Assembly (NCBI GenBank): GCA_900769355.1 | Contig: CAAGGG010000023.1 | Location: 1-64,000, forward strand | Reading direction: 5' to 3' | Length of the DNA stretch: 64,000 nt | Source: Candidatus Gastranaerophilales bacterium | Lineage (GTDB): Bacteria; Cyanobacteriota; Vampirovibrionia; Gastranaerophilales; Gastranaerophilaceae | Part shown: piece after piece, positions 26,238 through 34,956 of the stretch | How the letters are laid out: each line of letters starts with the position of its first letter | Numbering within the stretch: the stretch's first letter is position 1 | Translations under genes and position numbers: made by a program | The notes under the pieces: model-generated | The model's input: the letters and a program-made list of their open reading frames with translations, nothing else | The model's database searches: none | Told to the model about the DNA's origin: nothing

Positions 26238-26915
26238 ATGAGTTTTTTGAGTTTGAGTCCAATAGGCTCTATGGCGTCTAATGATGTTTATCAAATAGGT
26301 AATAATCAACGAGCAACATTTAAGCCAAATTTGTGGGAAAGTGGTTCTCATCAAGCTAACGTAAGAAAATATAGTAAAAATTTAATGTTAATTCATGGTA
26401 AACCTGAAATACGTTCAGAAGCAAAACTTTCAGAAACAGAACTTATTAGGTTAAAACGAAGTCCTGCAAGACAAAAGTTATCAGAAACTTTAGCAAAATG
26501 TTATGATAAAGTTTTTAATATAAAAAACGAAGATACTGATTTAATGAATATTATTATGCACAGCCAAGTTGGAAAAAGTTTTAATTTTGTCAAGTTATTA
26601 GAAGCAAGTTTAAAAGACAAAACAGGTAAAATAATACAAGTTATTCAAGGTATTAACAGCTTAGATACCGCAAATATGACTGAAAAACAAATGGAAAATA
26701 AGGTTAAAGAATATTCTTCTTTGATAGATGATGCAAAAAATCAAATAACATCACTTCGTAATCTGTTATCCGAAGGAGCTCAGTTAGCTATAAAAAGTAA
26801 ACAAACAAATAAAAATGAATTAAATCCAGAAATAACAAAATTTCAAATGAAATTTACTGCATTTGTAGAAAATTCTATAAGTAATTCAGAAAATAAAAGC
26901 CAAAAGCCTACCTAA
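26238..26915 (+). CDS. Hypothetical protein, helical
   Basis: 225 residues, not recognised. The N-terminus MSFLSLSPIGSMASNDVYQI is polar and the rest is mostly helix, with Lys/Glu/Gln-rich segments and probable coiled coil between about 125 and 190. No signal peptide, membrane span or catalytic motif is visible. A strong AGGAGG Shine-Dalgarno precedes the ATG. It is convergent with queE and overlaps its end by 8 bp. Base composition is more AT-rich than its housekeeping neighbours. Confidence 0.55.
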   Translation: MSFLSLSPIGSMASNDVYQIGNNQRATFKPNLWESGSHQANVRKYSKNLMLIHGKPEIRSEAKLSETELIRLKRSPARQKLSETLAKCYDKVFNIKNEDTDLMNIIMHSQVGKSFNFVKLLEASLKDKTGKIIQVIQGINSLDTANMTEKQMENKVKEYSSLIDDAKNQITSLRNLLSEGAQLAIKSKQTNKNELNPEITKFQMKFTAFVENSISNSENKSQKPT

Positions 26916-27597
26916 CATCTAAAAACTTGTGGACTTGTGGGATAAGTCGGACGTTTGAGTAATTTGCTAGAAATTTATCCAATATTTTTGCACAGAATTC
27001 GGAATTCACTGTCATAAAGTCCGGGTGTTCCAGTGTCTTGTTGAAACCCATTTCAGGCTGTAAAACAAGTTCAATTCCGTATTTTTCCCCAAGGTTACAA
27101 CATTTTGCTATTTCTTCGTCAGTGATTTTTGAATTAAATACGATTTTGGCAAATGTTTCAACCCCTTGGCAAGCTTCAAAAAATTTGTCGTGAAATTTGT
27201 ATGAATTTTTTATGCCGGTTGCACTTTCAAGTTTTATATCAGCTGAAACGATATCCACAAAAGGTTTTATCTCCAAAAATTTTTCAGAAAGCGTTGCATT
27301 TGTTTCCAAATAAATTTTTTTATTAACAAGTGGCAAAAATTCTTTCAAAAAATCAACCGACAAAAGTGGCTCTCCGCCTGTTAAAGAAACAGAATGGACA
27401 TCTTTGTACTGATTGACTTTTTCTGCAAGTTCTGTCGGGCAAAATTCTTCAAAATTTTCGGTTTCGGAAAACTCTGTATCGCAATAATTACACTTTAAAT
27501 TACAGTTGCAAAAGCGTATAAACAGTTGTTTGTAACCTACATACGGGCCTTCACCTTGTATTGATGCAAACATTTCTTTGATTTTAACTTTATTCAT
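26908..27597 (-). CDS. queE: 7-carboxy-7-deazaguanine synthase
   Basis: 229 residues with the radical SAM motif [11 protein letters not shown] and the QueE segments [30 protein letters not shown] and VLQPEMG. It makes 7-carboxy-7-deazaguanine for queuosine biosynthesis. No other queuosine gene lies in the window. It overlaps the end of dnaJ by 8 bp and is probably translated from the same mRNA. The radical SAM assignment is firm; family is well supported by length and N-terminus. Confidence 0.92.
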   Translation of the reverse strand: MNKVKIKEMFASIQGEGPYVGYKQLFIRFCNCNLKCNYCDTEFSETENFEEFCPTELAEKVNQYKDVHSVSLTGGEPLLSVDFLKEFLPLVNKKIYLETNATLSEKFLEIKPFVDIVSADIKLESATGIKNSYKFHDKFFEACQGVETFAKIVFNSKITDEEIAKCCNLGEKYGIELVLQPEMGFNKTLEHPDFMTVNSEFCAKILDKFLANYSNVRLIPQVHKFLDVR

Positions 27598-28606
27598 TTA
27601 ACAAATTCTCTCTGATGTTTTCTGACGACAATTTTTTTAGCTTTTCGTAAAGCCTAATTTCATCATCTGACAAAGAACAAGGAATTTCAATATGCACGTT
27701 GATAATCATGTCGCCAATTTTTCCGTTTTGTCTTAGCCCTTGACCTGCAAGACGGAATTTTTGACCATTGTGAGTTTTTGGCGGAAGTTTAAGACTCAAA
27801 TTGCCATCAAGTGACGGGAGTGCAATTTTACCCCCTAAAACAGCTTCAAAAGGGGTTATTGGGATTGTGCACAAAATATTATTTCCGTCAAAAGTGACTT
27901 TGGAGTTCGGTTCGATTTTTATTTTTATATACAAATCACCGTTTTTGCCACCATTAGTGCCTAAATTCCCTTCGCCGGAAATCCTGAGTTTTGTTCCGTT
28001 TTTTACTCTTTTGGGAATTTTGACAGTGATTTTACGGTGCTCTGTTTTTTCTCCAGTACCATTGCAACGAGGACATTCTGCTCCGTTTATAAACTTTCTT
28101 CCTTTGCAGTGCGGGCACTCTGCTGAATGTACAACGTTTACAACTCGCTCTGCACCTTGCATTGCGTCTTTTATCGTTATTGAGATTTCTTCATAAATAT
28201 CGGTGCCTTTTTTCGGAATTGGTTTTTCTTTTTTAGGTTTGGCAAATTCTTCAAAAATTTCATTTATTTTCTTTGAAAAATCTTCTTTTGTTTTTTTTGA
28301 GGAAGATTTAAAATTTTCGTTGTTGGTGGAAGTCTGTTTTTTATATTCGCTTTGAGCTTGTTTTGAAGATGTGTGTTGTTTTTCTTGTTTTGGCGGAGTT
28401 TTGAAAAATCCGTTTAAGGTATCATATTGAAGTTTCTTTTTTGCATCAGACAAAACCTCATAAGCTTCTGAAATTTCTTTAAATTTCGTTGTGCCATAAG
28501 GGTTTATGTCAGGGTGAAATTTTCTTGCAAGACGTCTGTATGCCGCTTTTATCTCGGCATCGGTGCTGTCAGGTGTAACTCCAAGAATTGCATAATAGTT
28601 CTTCAT
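27590..28606 (-). CDS. DnaJ-type co-chaperone with a half-size zinc region
   Basis: 338 residues. The J domain (1-66) has the HPD motif in [13 protein letters not shown] Ser/Lys/Gln-rich linker (about 75-145) replaces the usual Gly/Phe region. The zinc region has only two motifs, CPHCKGRK and CPRCNGTGE, where classical DnaJ has four. The C-terminal peptide-binding halves follow ([20 protein letters not shown], then [20 protein letters not shown]). It should stimulate DnaK ATPase. One zinc site instead of two makes it neither standard DnaJ nor CbpA. Whether it is the main DnaJ cannot be told from here. Confidence 0.88.
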   Translation of the reverse strand: MKNYYAILGVTPDSTDAEIKAAYRRLARKFHPDINPYGTTKFKEISEAYEVLSDAKKKLQYDTLNGFFKTPPKQEKQHTSSKQAQSEYKKQTSTNNENFKSSSKKTKEDFSKKINEIFEEFAKPKKEKPIPKKGTDIYEEISITIKDAMQGAERVVNVVHSAECPHCKGRKFINGAECPRCNGTGEKTEHRKITVKIPKRVKNGTKLRISGEGNLGTNGGKNGDLYIKIKIEPNSKVTFDGNNILCTIPITPFEAVLGGKIALPSLDGNLSLKLPPKTHNGQKFRLAGQGLRQNGKIGDMIINVHIEIPCSLSDDEIRLYEKLKKLSSENIRENLLNE

Positions 28607-28627
28607 ATATTTATATATAATGAAGTT

Positions 28628-29869
28628 CTAAAATTTTTCAACCTGCTCGCAGATATCTGTTCGGTATTTTTTACCTTTGAAAGAAATTAATTCTACATCT
28701 TCATAAAGGTGCTTTCTTGCTCTGGAAAGCGTTTTTGCGGTTTTTGTCAGAACAAGAGTTTTACCTTCAATTGTTTCATATTCAAGGTATTTATTTTTTG
28801 TTGTGGCAAAATGTGTTACATCTGACTCGATTAAGTCCATGCCACCAATAATTTCACCTTTTTTACGTGACGAAATTACGCAAGAAACAGATGAATCATC
28901 AGAAACGGCTATGTTCTCGTAATCATCAGCGAAAGAGCCGATTACACAAGCTTCAAAAAGTGTGTATAAATTTTCTTCAATAAGGTTCAAAACCGCCTCA
29001 GCGTCGTGATCTGACAGGAACGGTTTGAAATCTAAAACGGCATAGCGTTCATCTTCCGTCAAAACACAATCAATTCCTAAAATTCCAAGATACGGTGTTT
29101 CCTTGCGTTGCAAGGCTTGTAGTGATTTTTCAACAACGTCTTCTATAACAGAGTATTCAATGTTTTTGGAAACCTTGTAATCAGGCGTGAAAGCACCAAT
29201 GCCGGACGTTAAAATGCCACCGTTGCCGTCTTCCATAAACTTGTAATTTGCAACAGTTGCCAAATGAAGTGCGCTGTATCCGTCTGTTACGACGTAAACA
29301 GTGAATTCGTGCCCGTAAACATAATCTTCCAAAACTACTCTAGGTTCGTTTTTGGCAAACAAATCTTCTACAAATGTTTTGGCAGAGGCAAAAGTTGTGC
29401 AAACAAGGCGATCTGCGGAATTTGAATTTTCGTCCGCCCTGATAACTTGTGGCATAGAGGCCGTTTTTAAATAATCGATAGCAAGCGGTAATTTGTCAAA
29501 AATTCCAAATCTCGGGGTTGAAATTCTTTGTTTGTACAAAAAACGCTTTCCAGCAGAGCGACTAAGTGCAAATTGAGCACTCTGTGCAGTCGGACAAAAA
29601 ATTGGCTGGTTGTTGGCTTGAAACAGGGTTGCAATATCATTTTTAATTGCAATTTCAGACGAAACAACCGTTAAATCAATCGCATTTTCCAAAATGTATT
29701 CAAGAATTTCTTGAATGTTTTCTTCTCTGATATCAACGCATTCTGCGATTTCTTTTATTGCAGAGTTCCCTGGGAGAACAACAACTTCGCAGTCGCAATT
29801 CTTCATTTTTTTTGCAAGAGCGTATTCTTTTGCCGAATTTCCGATTATTAAAACTTTTTTCTTTTCCAT
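28628..29869 (-). CDS. PurD-like ATP-grasp protein, divergent
   Basis: 413 residues from ATG 29869. The fold is that of phosphoribosylamine-glycine ligase: an N-terminal KVLIIGNSAKEYALA nucleotide strand, VVLEDYVYGHEFTVYVVTDG in the ATP-grasp, GGILTSGIGAFTPDY, and LGILGIDCVLTEDERYAVLDFKP cut short. It diverges at conserved sites: the GPN-KAAAQLEGSK-type segment reads CPTAQSAQFALSRSAGK, and the usual EFNVRFGDPE is DFKPFLSDHD. It may act in purine synthesis or on another substrate. The chosen start lies 6 nt after a TATAAT box, with no ribosome site; an ATG 12 codons upstream would lie inside the promoter. Confidence 0.75.
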   Translation of the reverse strand: MEKKKVLIIGNSAKEYALAKKMKNCDCEVVVLPGNSAIKEIAECVDIREENIQEILEYILENAIDLTVVSSEIAIKNDIATLFQANNQPIFCPTAQSAQFALSRSAGKRFLYKQRISTPRFGIFDKLPLAIDYLKTASMPQVIRADENSNSADRLVCTTFASAKTFVEDLFAKNEPRVVLEDYVYGHEFTVYVVTDGYSALHLATVANYKFMEDGNGGILTSGIGAFTPDYKVSKNIEYSVIEDVVEKSLQALQRKETPYLGILGIDCVLTEDERYAVLDFKPFLSDHDAEAVLNLIEENLYTLFEACVIGSFADDYENIAVSDDSSVSCVISSRKKGEIIGGMDLIESDVTHFATTKNKYLEYETIEGKTLVLTKTAKTLSRARKHLYEDVELISFKGKKYRTDICEQVEKF

Positions 29870-29875
29870 AGCGAC

Positions 29876-29881
29876 ATTATA
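29876..29881 (-). promoter_or_regulatory. -10 box of the PurD-like gene, leaderless layout
   Basis: On the minus strand TATAAT is followed by GTCGCT and then the ATG. It decides the start at 29869 and predicts a leaderless mRNA. Confidence 0.6.
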
Positions 29882-29905
29882 TAACAAATAAGAAAATCGC
29901 AACAC

Positions 29906-29934
29906 TTGCTCAATTAAAAAACCTATGCTATAAT
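29906..29934 (+). promoter_or_regulatory. Promoter of the 29951 gene
   Basis: TTGCTC (29906-29911), 17-bp spacer, TGC-TATAAT (29929-29934). The predicted start is around 29941, giving a 10-nt leader that contains GGAGGG. Confidence 0.65.
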
Positions 29935-29950
29935 CTCATCGGAGGGTTTT

Positions 29951-30643
29951 ATGACAGCAACGTTTGACTATAAAGGTTTTGCGAAAGATTTAACAAAACA
30001 GGCAGCTAAGGTAATGCCTGAGGATATCGCATCTGAGCATAAAAAAGAGTTTTTAGACCGAATTTATGATTTTACATATATCGCCGGAGAAGCATTTTCA
30101 AATGACGATACAATAGATAGCTCTGATACTGCAAAAGCCTTGACTCAAGTGATTTCTGAGTGGACTTTCCATAAATATGTTGATCTATTACGTTCTGATA
30201 TTCCGAAGCTTTACCATGAAAGTATTTTGCAAAAAGTTGCTTATGTGGCTTTTGAAATGGGTAAAGAATCTGAATTCAGCAAACTTTCACAAGATCAAAT
30301 GTTGACTTTGGTTGAAATTCAGACTAAAAAAGCTTATCAAAAAGCGTGTGAAAAATTATTAGAAAATGGGCAGATTACTCAGTCTGCTTATGATAGAGCA
30401 ATGCATTTGTCGAATGTTGATGAGTATTCTACTAATCTTTGTCATAATGTGAAAATTGTAAGACGTACTTCAAAAAGTACAAGACCATATTCGCTTGCAG
30501 CGTTGGGAATTGGATTGATTGTTGTTGCGTTAAATTATGTATATTCGGGAGCACCGGCTTTGCAGGTTGTGAATTTAGCGGCGATAATTATACTGTCAAT
30601 GTATGTTGGTTTTTATATCGGTGCACAGGTTTTTAATAAGTAA
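29951..30643 (+). CDS. Hypothetical protein with two C-terminal membrane spans
   Basis: 230 residues, not recognised. The first 175 residues are soluble and helical, with an acidic N-terminal half. Two hydrophobic spans close the protein: YSLAALGIGLIVVALNYVY and a second through VVNLAAIIILSMYVGFYIGA. A GGAGGG Shine-Dalgarno and a good promoter lie immediately upstream. The layout suggests a tail-anchored cytoplasmic domain. No enzymatic motif is visible. The pilin gene follows on the same strand. Confidence 0.6.
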   Translation: MTATFDYKGFAKDLTKQAAKVMPEDIASEHKKEFLDRIYDFTYIAGEAFSNDDTIDSSDTAKALTQVISEWTFHKYVDLLRSDIPKLYHESILQKVAYVAFEMGKESEFSKLSQDQMLTLVEIQTKKAYQKACEKLLENGQITQSAYDRAMHLSNVDEYSTNLCHNVKIVRRTSKSTRPYSLAALGIGLIVVALNYVYSGAPALQVVNLAAIIILSMYVGFYIGAQVFNK

Positions 30644-30738
30644 ATAAAATAAAAATTATATATGAAAAAGGTTGAGAATATGAAAAAATATTTTATGATA
30701 CAAGAGTTGATGAAAGTGAAAAGCCACCTAATTGATGG

Positions 30739-31560
30739 GTGGAACGACACGCACCTCGGGGGGGGGGCAACCGTCACGGAGCACGTGTAGCTTGTTTGTT
30801 TGAAGATTTAGCAGCTAAGTTGATTTCGTGTCGGCATAGCAATGCCGACCTACATAAAAAATCCGCGTTTACTCTTGCAGAGGTTCTCATCACCCTTGGC
30901 ATCATCGGGGTTGTTGCAGCACTTACAATTCCTTCTATTGTTGCACATTATAAAAAACAAGAGGTTACAACAAAATTAAAAACTGTTGAAAGCTTGTTTA
31001 CTCAAATGCTTAATTTTTCAATCGCAGAAAACGGAGATCCTCAAAATTGGGATTTAGGTGCAAGCTATGGTGTTTATGCAGGAAGTGGAAATGCTGAAAA
31101 AACACTTATTAGAATAACAGAAAAATACTTTTTACCATATTTAAAGACAAGTAATTATTATGGCTATGTAAGCTTGAAAGATGCTGGATATCCCGTATAT
31201 TATAAAGTTGATGGAAGTTTACAAAAATGGAATCTTGAAAGTTCTGATGCTAAATACTGTATTATTGAGTTAGCAAATGGCATGACTACCTTTCTTCGAA
31301 TGAATTATTCTAATGAATATACTATGCTAAATTTAATTATATATGTCGACATAAATGGGAAAAAAGCCCCAAATATCTGGGGACGTGATACGTTTGAAGC
31401 GGATATTGATGTTAGAAAAGGGAAATTTTATTGGAGTGGATCTGGGTATGGACGAGAGAAATTGAAAAATTTCTGTGCTGACAAATATGCATATGTTTGT
31501 GGTGCATTAATATGGCTTGATGGCTATGAAATCAAACCTGATTATCCTATTAAAATCTAA
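30739..31560 (+). CDS. Type II/IV pseudopilin with poly-G tract in its leader
   Basis: The pilin frame encodes KSAFTLAEVLITLGIIGVVA, a class III prepilin signal with cleavage expected before Phe and the conserved Glu5, followed by a hydrophobic helix and a globular domain with two Cys near the C-terminus (NFCADKYAYVCGA). A GTG at 30739 opens this frame without a ribosome site. The better start, ATG 30680 after AAGGTTGAGA, reads in another frame, hits the G10 run at 30758-30767, and stops at 30788; 8 or 11 G would join it to the pilin frame. The leader is unusually long and contains a hairpin repeat. It would be processed by a PilD-type peptidase and exported by a T4P/T2SS-like machine not in this window. 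Confidence 0.72.
   Translation: MERHAPRGGGNRHGARVACLFEDLAAKLISCRHSNADLHKKSAFTLAEVLITLGIIGVVAALTIPSIVAHYKKQEVTTKLKTVESLFTQMLNFSIAENGDPQNWDLGASYGVYAGSGNAEKTLIRITEKYFLPYLKTSNYYGYVSLKDAGYPVYYKVDGSLQKWNLESSDAKYCIIELANGMTTFLRMNYSNEYTMLNLIIYVDINGKKAPNIWGRDTFEADIDVRKGKFYWSGSGYGREKLKNFCADKYAYVCGALIWLDGYEIKPDYPIKI
30758..30767 (+). repeat. Homopolymeric G10 tract in pilin leader
   Basis: Ten consecutive G in an AT-rich gene, between the ATG at 30680 and the prepilin domain. Runs of this length slip during replication. The upstream ATG is out of frame at 10 G and in frame at 8 or 11. Confidence 0.9.
30830..30849. repeat. GTCGGCAT hairpin inside pilin leader
   Basis: GTCGGCAT-AGCA-ATGCCGAC has the same two arms as the intergenic hairpin at 15879-15898. 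Here it is in frame within the leader-coding region, giving ISCRHSNAD. Confidence 0.75.
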
Positions 31561-31672
31561 AAAGTAGCGAGGTTTGGACATATTTGCCCTATAATAGCTA
31601 GATTCTGAATAAGACGAAAAATTAATGCTTGTCTTTTGTATTGTTTTTTGTGCCGCTCGTTGTTACAGGCGG

Positions 31673-32404
31673 TTATGGAGTAAGATCCTTTCCTAAATAT
31701 CCTACAAGAAATTTAAATCTCTGAATCGCCACTTCATAAGGCAGTGCTATTTGTTCATGTGTTCTTGGTTCTTGTAGTACTACTCTCCCAAGTTCGTCAT
31801 CAACGTTTTTCACAGTGTAGCAATGCCAATCAACGAAAGTCGTCGGACGCTTAAACCCTGTTCCGAGAACAAAACAACTGTCCTCATCATTAGCGATTTT
31901 GGAGAAGGTATCAATAACTTTATCCGCATTCTGTTTAAGTGTCATGTGTGGTGTTTTTTCGTTGATAATTCTAGGTTTTATACCGGTAAACATTTCCATA
32001 AACCTTGATGGGTTGTTGTATTCAAAGGGTTCATAGCCAAATGCCAATCTGTTAATAATTGATTTTTTGAAAGGGTTTTCAATTATTAATTGGCGCATAG
32101 CAAGTTCTACAGCTTTTAAAATCGGATTGTGTATCTGTGGGGTTGGGTGTTTTTTACCGGTTGAATCTGCAAGTGAAATACTGTTCATAAATTCTTGGCT
32201 GATAAAAAAGTCTTTTGCACCATCTTTAATTTTAGAAAATCTGACAACATAACCTCTTTCATCGTGCGCTATATGGGTTTGTAAAATTTTTTGCCCCTTT
32301 GAACTGCGTGAAAAAGCATTTAAAGAACTCACAAGATAACAATCATGAAAAATCTGTCTTGCGCGGGATAAAGCCTGTATATCATTTAAACCTATAGGTT
32401 TCAT
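31673..32404 (-). CDS. Calpain-like cysteine peptidase-fold protein
   Basis: 243 residues. FHDCYLVSSLNAFSRSSKGQ near the N-terminus resembles the calpain/papain helix GDCWLLAAL, with Cys22 as candidate nucleophile. DWHCYTVKNVDDELGRVVL, with His194, resembles the HAY-V strand, and LQEPRTHEQ follows where calpains have NPWG, so the third residue is not canonical. No signal peptide is seen. I infer a C2-like cysteine peptidase or an inactive relative. The substrate is unknown. It stands alone, convergent with the pilin gene. Confidence 0.55.
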   Translation of the reverse strand: MKPIGLNDIQALSRARQIFHDCYLVSSLNAFSRSSKGQKILQTHIAHDERGYVVRFSKIKDGAKDFFISQEFMNSISLADSTGKKHPTPQIHNPILKAVELAMRQLIIENPFKKSIINRLAFGYEPFEYNNPSRFMEMFTGIKPRIINEKTPHMTLKQNADKVIDTFSKIANDEDSCFVLGTGFKRPTTFVDWHCYTVKNVDDELGRVVLQEPRTHEQIALPYEVAIQRFKFLVGYLGKDLTP

Positions 32405-32496
32405 ACTTTTATTAAATCACGTAAAAATTTTTTCTGAACACCAAAAGGTCTAATCTTTAAGTAATGTTTAGATAAATATTTCGAGTTAGAATCGAA

Positions 32497-33807
32497 TTAT
32501 ACTAGTTCTCCAAAAATTATTCCATTTTCTTGTTTTGTAATTTTGACATTTTGTAGGGAGTTGAATTTACTTTCATCTTTGGAATTCACAATAATTGTCA
32601 GGTAATTCCTTGTTACGCCCTTCAATAGTCCGAGTTTTTTGTCAAAATGTTTTTCGATTAAAACTTCGTGAGTTTTCCCGATATTTTTCTCAATAAATTC
32701 TTTTCTTTTGATAAAAGAGAGAGCTTTTATAATATCCGCACGCATCTGCTTTGTTTTGTCATCTAGCTGGTTTGGAGATTTTGCACCAATTGTACCTTCT
32801 CGGACAGAGTATGGGAAAACGTGAATTTGCGAAAGTCCGGATTTTTGCAAATTTTCAATAGTTGTTTGAAAATCTTCTTCTGTTTCGCCTGCAAAGCCTG
32901 CAATAATGTCACTACCCAAAAATGGAAGTTCAAACATTGAATTAATTTTTTCAATTTGCGCGAGGTAATCATTTGTTTTATAAAACCTGTTCATAGAACG
33001 AAGAGTCTTGTCGCAAGCGGATTGTAGCGAAAGATGAAAATGTGGACAGAATTTCTTTGATTTTTGCAAGTAGTCAAGGATTTCATCTGTGATTTCAGAC
33101 GGATTAAGCGAGCCGAGCCTGTATCTTTCAATCGTTGTTTTTTCTTCAATAGCTTTGAGCAAATCCATAAACGGGAGGTTTATATCCTTGCCCCATTGTC
33201 CGATGTGAATTCCTGTTAGGACAACTTCTTTAAATCCGTGTTTTGAAAAATTATTGATTTGTTCGACGATAAAATCAATGTCGGCACTTCTGCTTTTGCC
33301 TCTCGCAAACGGGATTATGCAATAAGAACACCTGTTGTCGCACCCGTCCTGAATTTTTAGGCTGGCACGAGTTTTTGTCATGTCAGTTAGGACGATTTTG
33401 CTAAAATCTGTTCTTTGCATAATGTCAGAAACGGAACAAATTTTGTCATTCGACTTTTCAGAATTTGTCGCTTTTTGAGTTAAAATGTCTGCAATATGAA
33501 GCTTTTCGTCGTTTCCGATAACCATATCAACAAACTCGTTTTCAAGCAATTTAGCTTTTTCAACTTGTGCAACACAACCTGTGATAATATTTATAATATT
33601 AGGATTTTTGTGCTTTGCTGCACGAAGATGATACATCGCTTCATTATCGCTTTTATGGGTAACTGTGCAAGAATTCAGAATATAAAAATCTGCATCTTCA
33701 AGTTTTTTTACTTGTGTAAAATTTGTATTTGTCAGGTTTTCGACGATTATTGAGCTTTCAAATTGGTTCGCTTTGCAGCCCATTGTGTGAATGTAAAATT
33801 TGTTCAT
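32497..33807 (-). CDS. mtaB: tRNA (t6A37) methylthiotransferase MtaB
   Basis: 436 residues from ATG 33807, where family similarity begins (FYIHTMGCKANQFES). The N-terminal MTTase domain has Cys in GCKAN, SCTVTHKSD and GCVAQ. The radical SAM motif is CDNRCSYCIIPFARG, followed by LTGIHIGQWG and a C-terminal TRAM-like domain. CKANQ at the first Cys and the TGIHIGQWG segment favour MtaB over MiaB or RimO. It converts t6A37 to ms2t6A37 in tRNAs reading ANN codons. An ATG 22 codons upstream adds only a hydrophobic AT-rich stretch. Confidence 0.92.
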   Translation of the reverse strand: MNKFYIHTMGCKANQFESSIIVENLTNTNFTQVKKLEDADFYILNSCTVTHKSDNEAMYHLRAAKHKNPNIINIITGCVAQVEKAKLLENEFVDMVIGNDEKLHIADILTQKATNSEKSNDKICSVSDIMQRTDFSKIVLTDMTKTRASLKIQDGCDNRCSYCIIPFARGKSRSADIDFIVEQINNFSKHGFKEVVLTGIHIGQWGKDINLPFMDLLKAIEEKTTIERYRLGSLNPSEITDEILDYLQKSKKFCPHFHLSLQSACDKTLRSMNRFYKTNDYLAQIEKINSMFELPFLGSDIIAGFAGETEEDFQTTIENLQKSGLSQIHVFPYSVREGTIGAKSPNQLDDKTKQMRADIIKALSFIKRKEFIEKNIGKTHEVLIEKHFDKKLGLLKGVTRNYLTIIVNSKDESKFNSLQNVKITKQENGIIFGELV

Positions 33808-33878
33808 ATATATATGATAATTGAAATAAAAACTTATGTAAATATTTATGACGAAAATGAGTTGTAATAGCAAAAAAA

Positions 33879-33907
33879 TTTACTTTTGGGTTTTAATAGA
33901 GTATAAT
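33879..33907 (+). promoter_or_regulatory. Promoter of the 33934 gene
   Basis: TTTACT (33879-33884), 17-bp spacer, TATAAT (33902-33907). A TTG codon that could otherwise open the gene overlaps the -10 box, so it cannot be the start. Confidence 0.65.
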
Positions 33908-33933
33908 TGACGCAAGAAAGTGTAGGTGTGTGT

Positions 33934-34791
33934 ATGCAAATTTCAGCAATTTCGGCTCCTAATTTTAGAGGAAATAGAGATAACGTAGATGCATTAATTG
34001 GTTTAGATGATAATTCATTGAGAAAAATTGCTTATGCTCAAACAGAAGCAAAGTATAATGATAAAAAATCAAAAAAAATATCAAAAGCTTTGATATATGG
34101 AACACCGCTTGCAGCAGGACTTGCAGCGGCTGTATTTACGAAAGGTAAATCAAAAATCTTTTCTAAAGAAGTTACAGGACTAGGCGCAAGACTTGCAGAA
34201 GGCTTGAAAACAACAGGTCTTTGGGCTGCATCTTTGGCTGCAATTTCAGCAGTTGGCTTCGGGAAAGAAAAACTTTCCGAAAACTCAAAATCTGTTCGTA
34301 AATTTGACAACAACCACCCATTCATTTCTATGCTCGGAACTTTGGCGGTAGCATTTGGTGCTATGAGCTTGGTTAATAGGGGCGGACGTATGTTAGGAAA
34401 AGTTAACGCTCCTAAATTTATGCAAAAAGCAACTGTAAGTGTTGACAAGTTTTTGAACGGTAACAAAAAAGTTGTCGGTATGAAAAATACTGTTAAGGGC
34501 TGGCTTGCAAAAACTCCGGAAGGCGTAAAAGATTTTGCAAAAGGTGCATTGAGCTGGGCTCCGACAATGATGTTGTTCGGTGGGGTTTTTGGAGGCGTAA
34601 GCAGTACAAGTGCTAAAAACAGAGATTTTGTAAAGAATTATGCTAATTTAAGAGATAAACAAACTCAAGTTGCACAAGCAAGAGTTCGTGAACTTTCAAT
34701 GGAAAATGATTTCTTAAAAACTGATCCGCAAAATGTCGAAGATTTGGAATTGTTGCACAATCCGACAGCTGGCATGGAAGATTTAGTGTAA
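33934..34791 (+). CDS. Hypothetical membrane-associated protein (NFRG N-terminus)
   Basis: 285 residues from ATG 33934. The N-terminus MQISAISAPNFRGN resembles the N-F-x-G start seen in many uncharacterised Gastranaerophilales proteins (my recollection). Several short hydrophobic, Ala/Gly-rich stretches follow (ALIYGTPLAAGLAAAVF, GLWAASLAAISAVGF, FISMLGTLAVAFGAM, SWAPTMMLFGGVFGG) separated by basic segments. This suggests membrane insertion or association. The C-terminus is an acidic helix. It has its own promoter and a strong terminator, so it is monocistronic. Function unknown. Confidence 0.6.
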   Translation: MQISAISAPNFRGNRDNVDALIGLDDNSLRKIAYAQTEAKYNDKKSKKISKALIYGTPLAAGLAAAVFTKGKSKIFSKEVTGLGARLAEGLKTTGLWAASLAAISAVGFGKEKLSENSKSVRKFDNNHPFISMLGTLAVAFGAMSLVNRGGRMLGKVNAPKFMQKATVSVDKFLNGNKKVVGMKNTVKGWLAKTPEGVKDFAKGALSWAPTMMLFGGVFGGVSSTSAKNRDFVKNYANLRDKQTQVAQARVRELSMENDFLKTDPQNVEDLELLHNPTAGMEDLV

Positions 34792-34814
34792 GACGTAAGT
34801 GTTAGTGTGTAAAG

Positions 34815-34852
34815 AAAACGAAACTTTCAAATTTTGAAGGTTTCGTTTTTTT
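34815..34852 (+). terminator. Terminator after the 33934 gene
   Basis: GAAAACGAAACTTTCAAA pairs with TTTGAAGGTTTCGTTTTT; a long stem ends in a run of seven T. Confidence 0.88.
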
Positions 34853-34856
34853 ATGG

Positions 34857-34885
34857 TTGCAGAAAATTTTAAAATATAGTATAAT
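34857..34885 (+). promoter_or_regulatory. Promoter of pilin gene 2
   Basis: TTGCAG (34857-34862), 17-bp spacer, TATAAT (34880-34885). The predicted start is near 34892, leaving a 40-nt leader with AAAGGAG before the ATG at 34932. It shows that the ATG upstream of the G9 tract is the intended start. Confidence 0.75.
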
Positions 34886-34956
34886 TATTATTAGATGTAA
34901 ATTAGATATCATGAATTGAAAGGAGTAAAATATGAGCCAACTTTGTATAAAAACTG

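Noticed and set aside
33907..33933. TTG at 33907 as start of the hypothetical membrane-associated gene
   Set aside because: It overlaps the TATAAT -10 box; ATG 33934 fits the promoter and the usual M-x-I...NFRG N-terminus.
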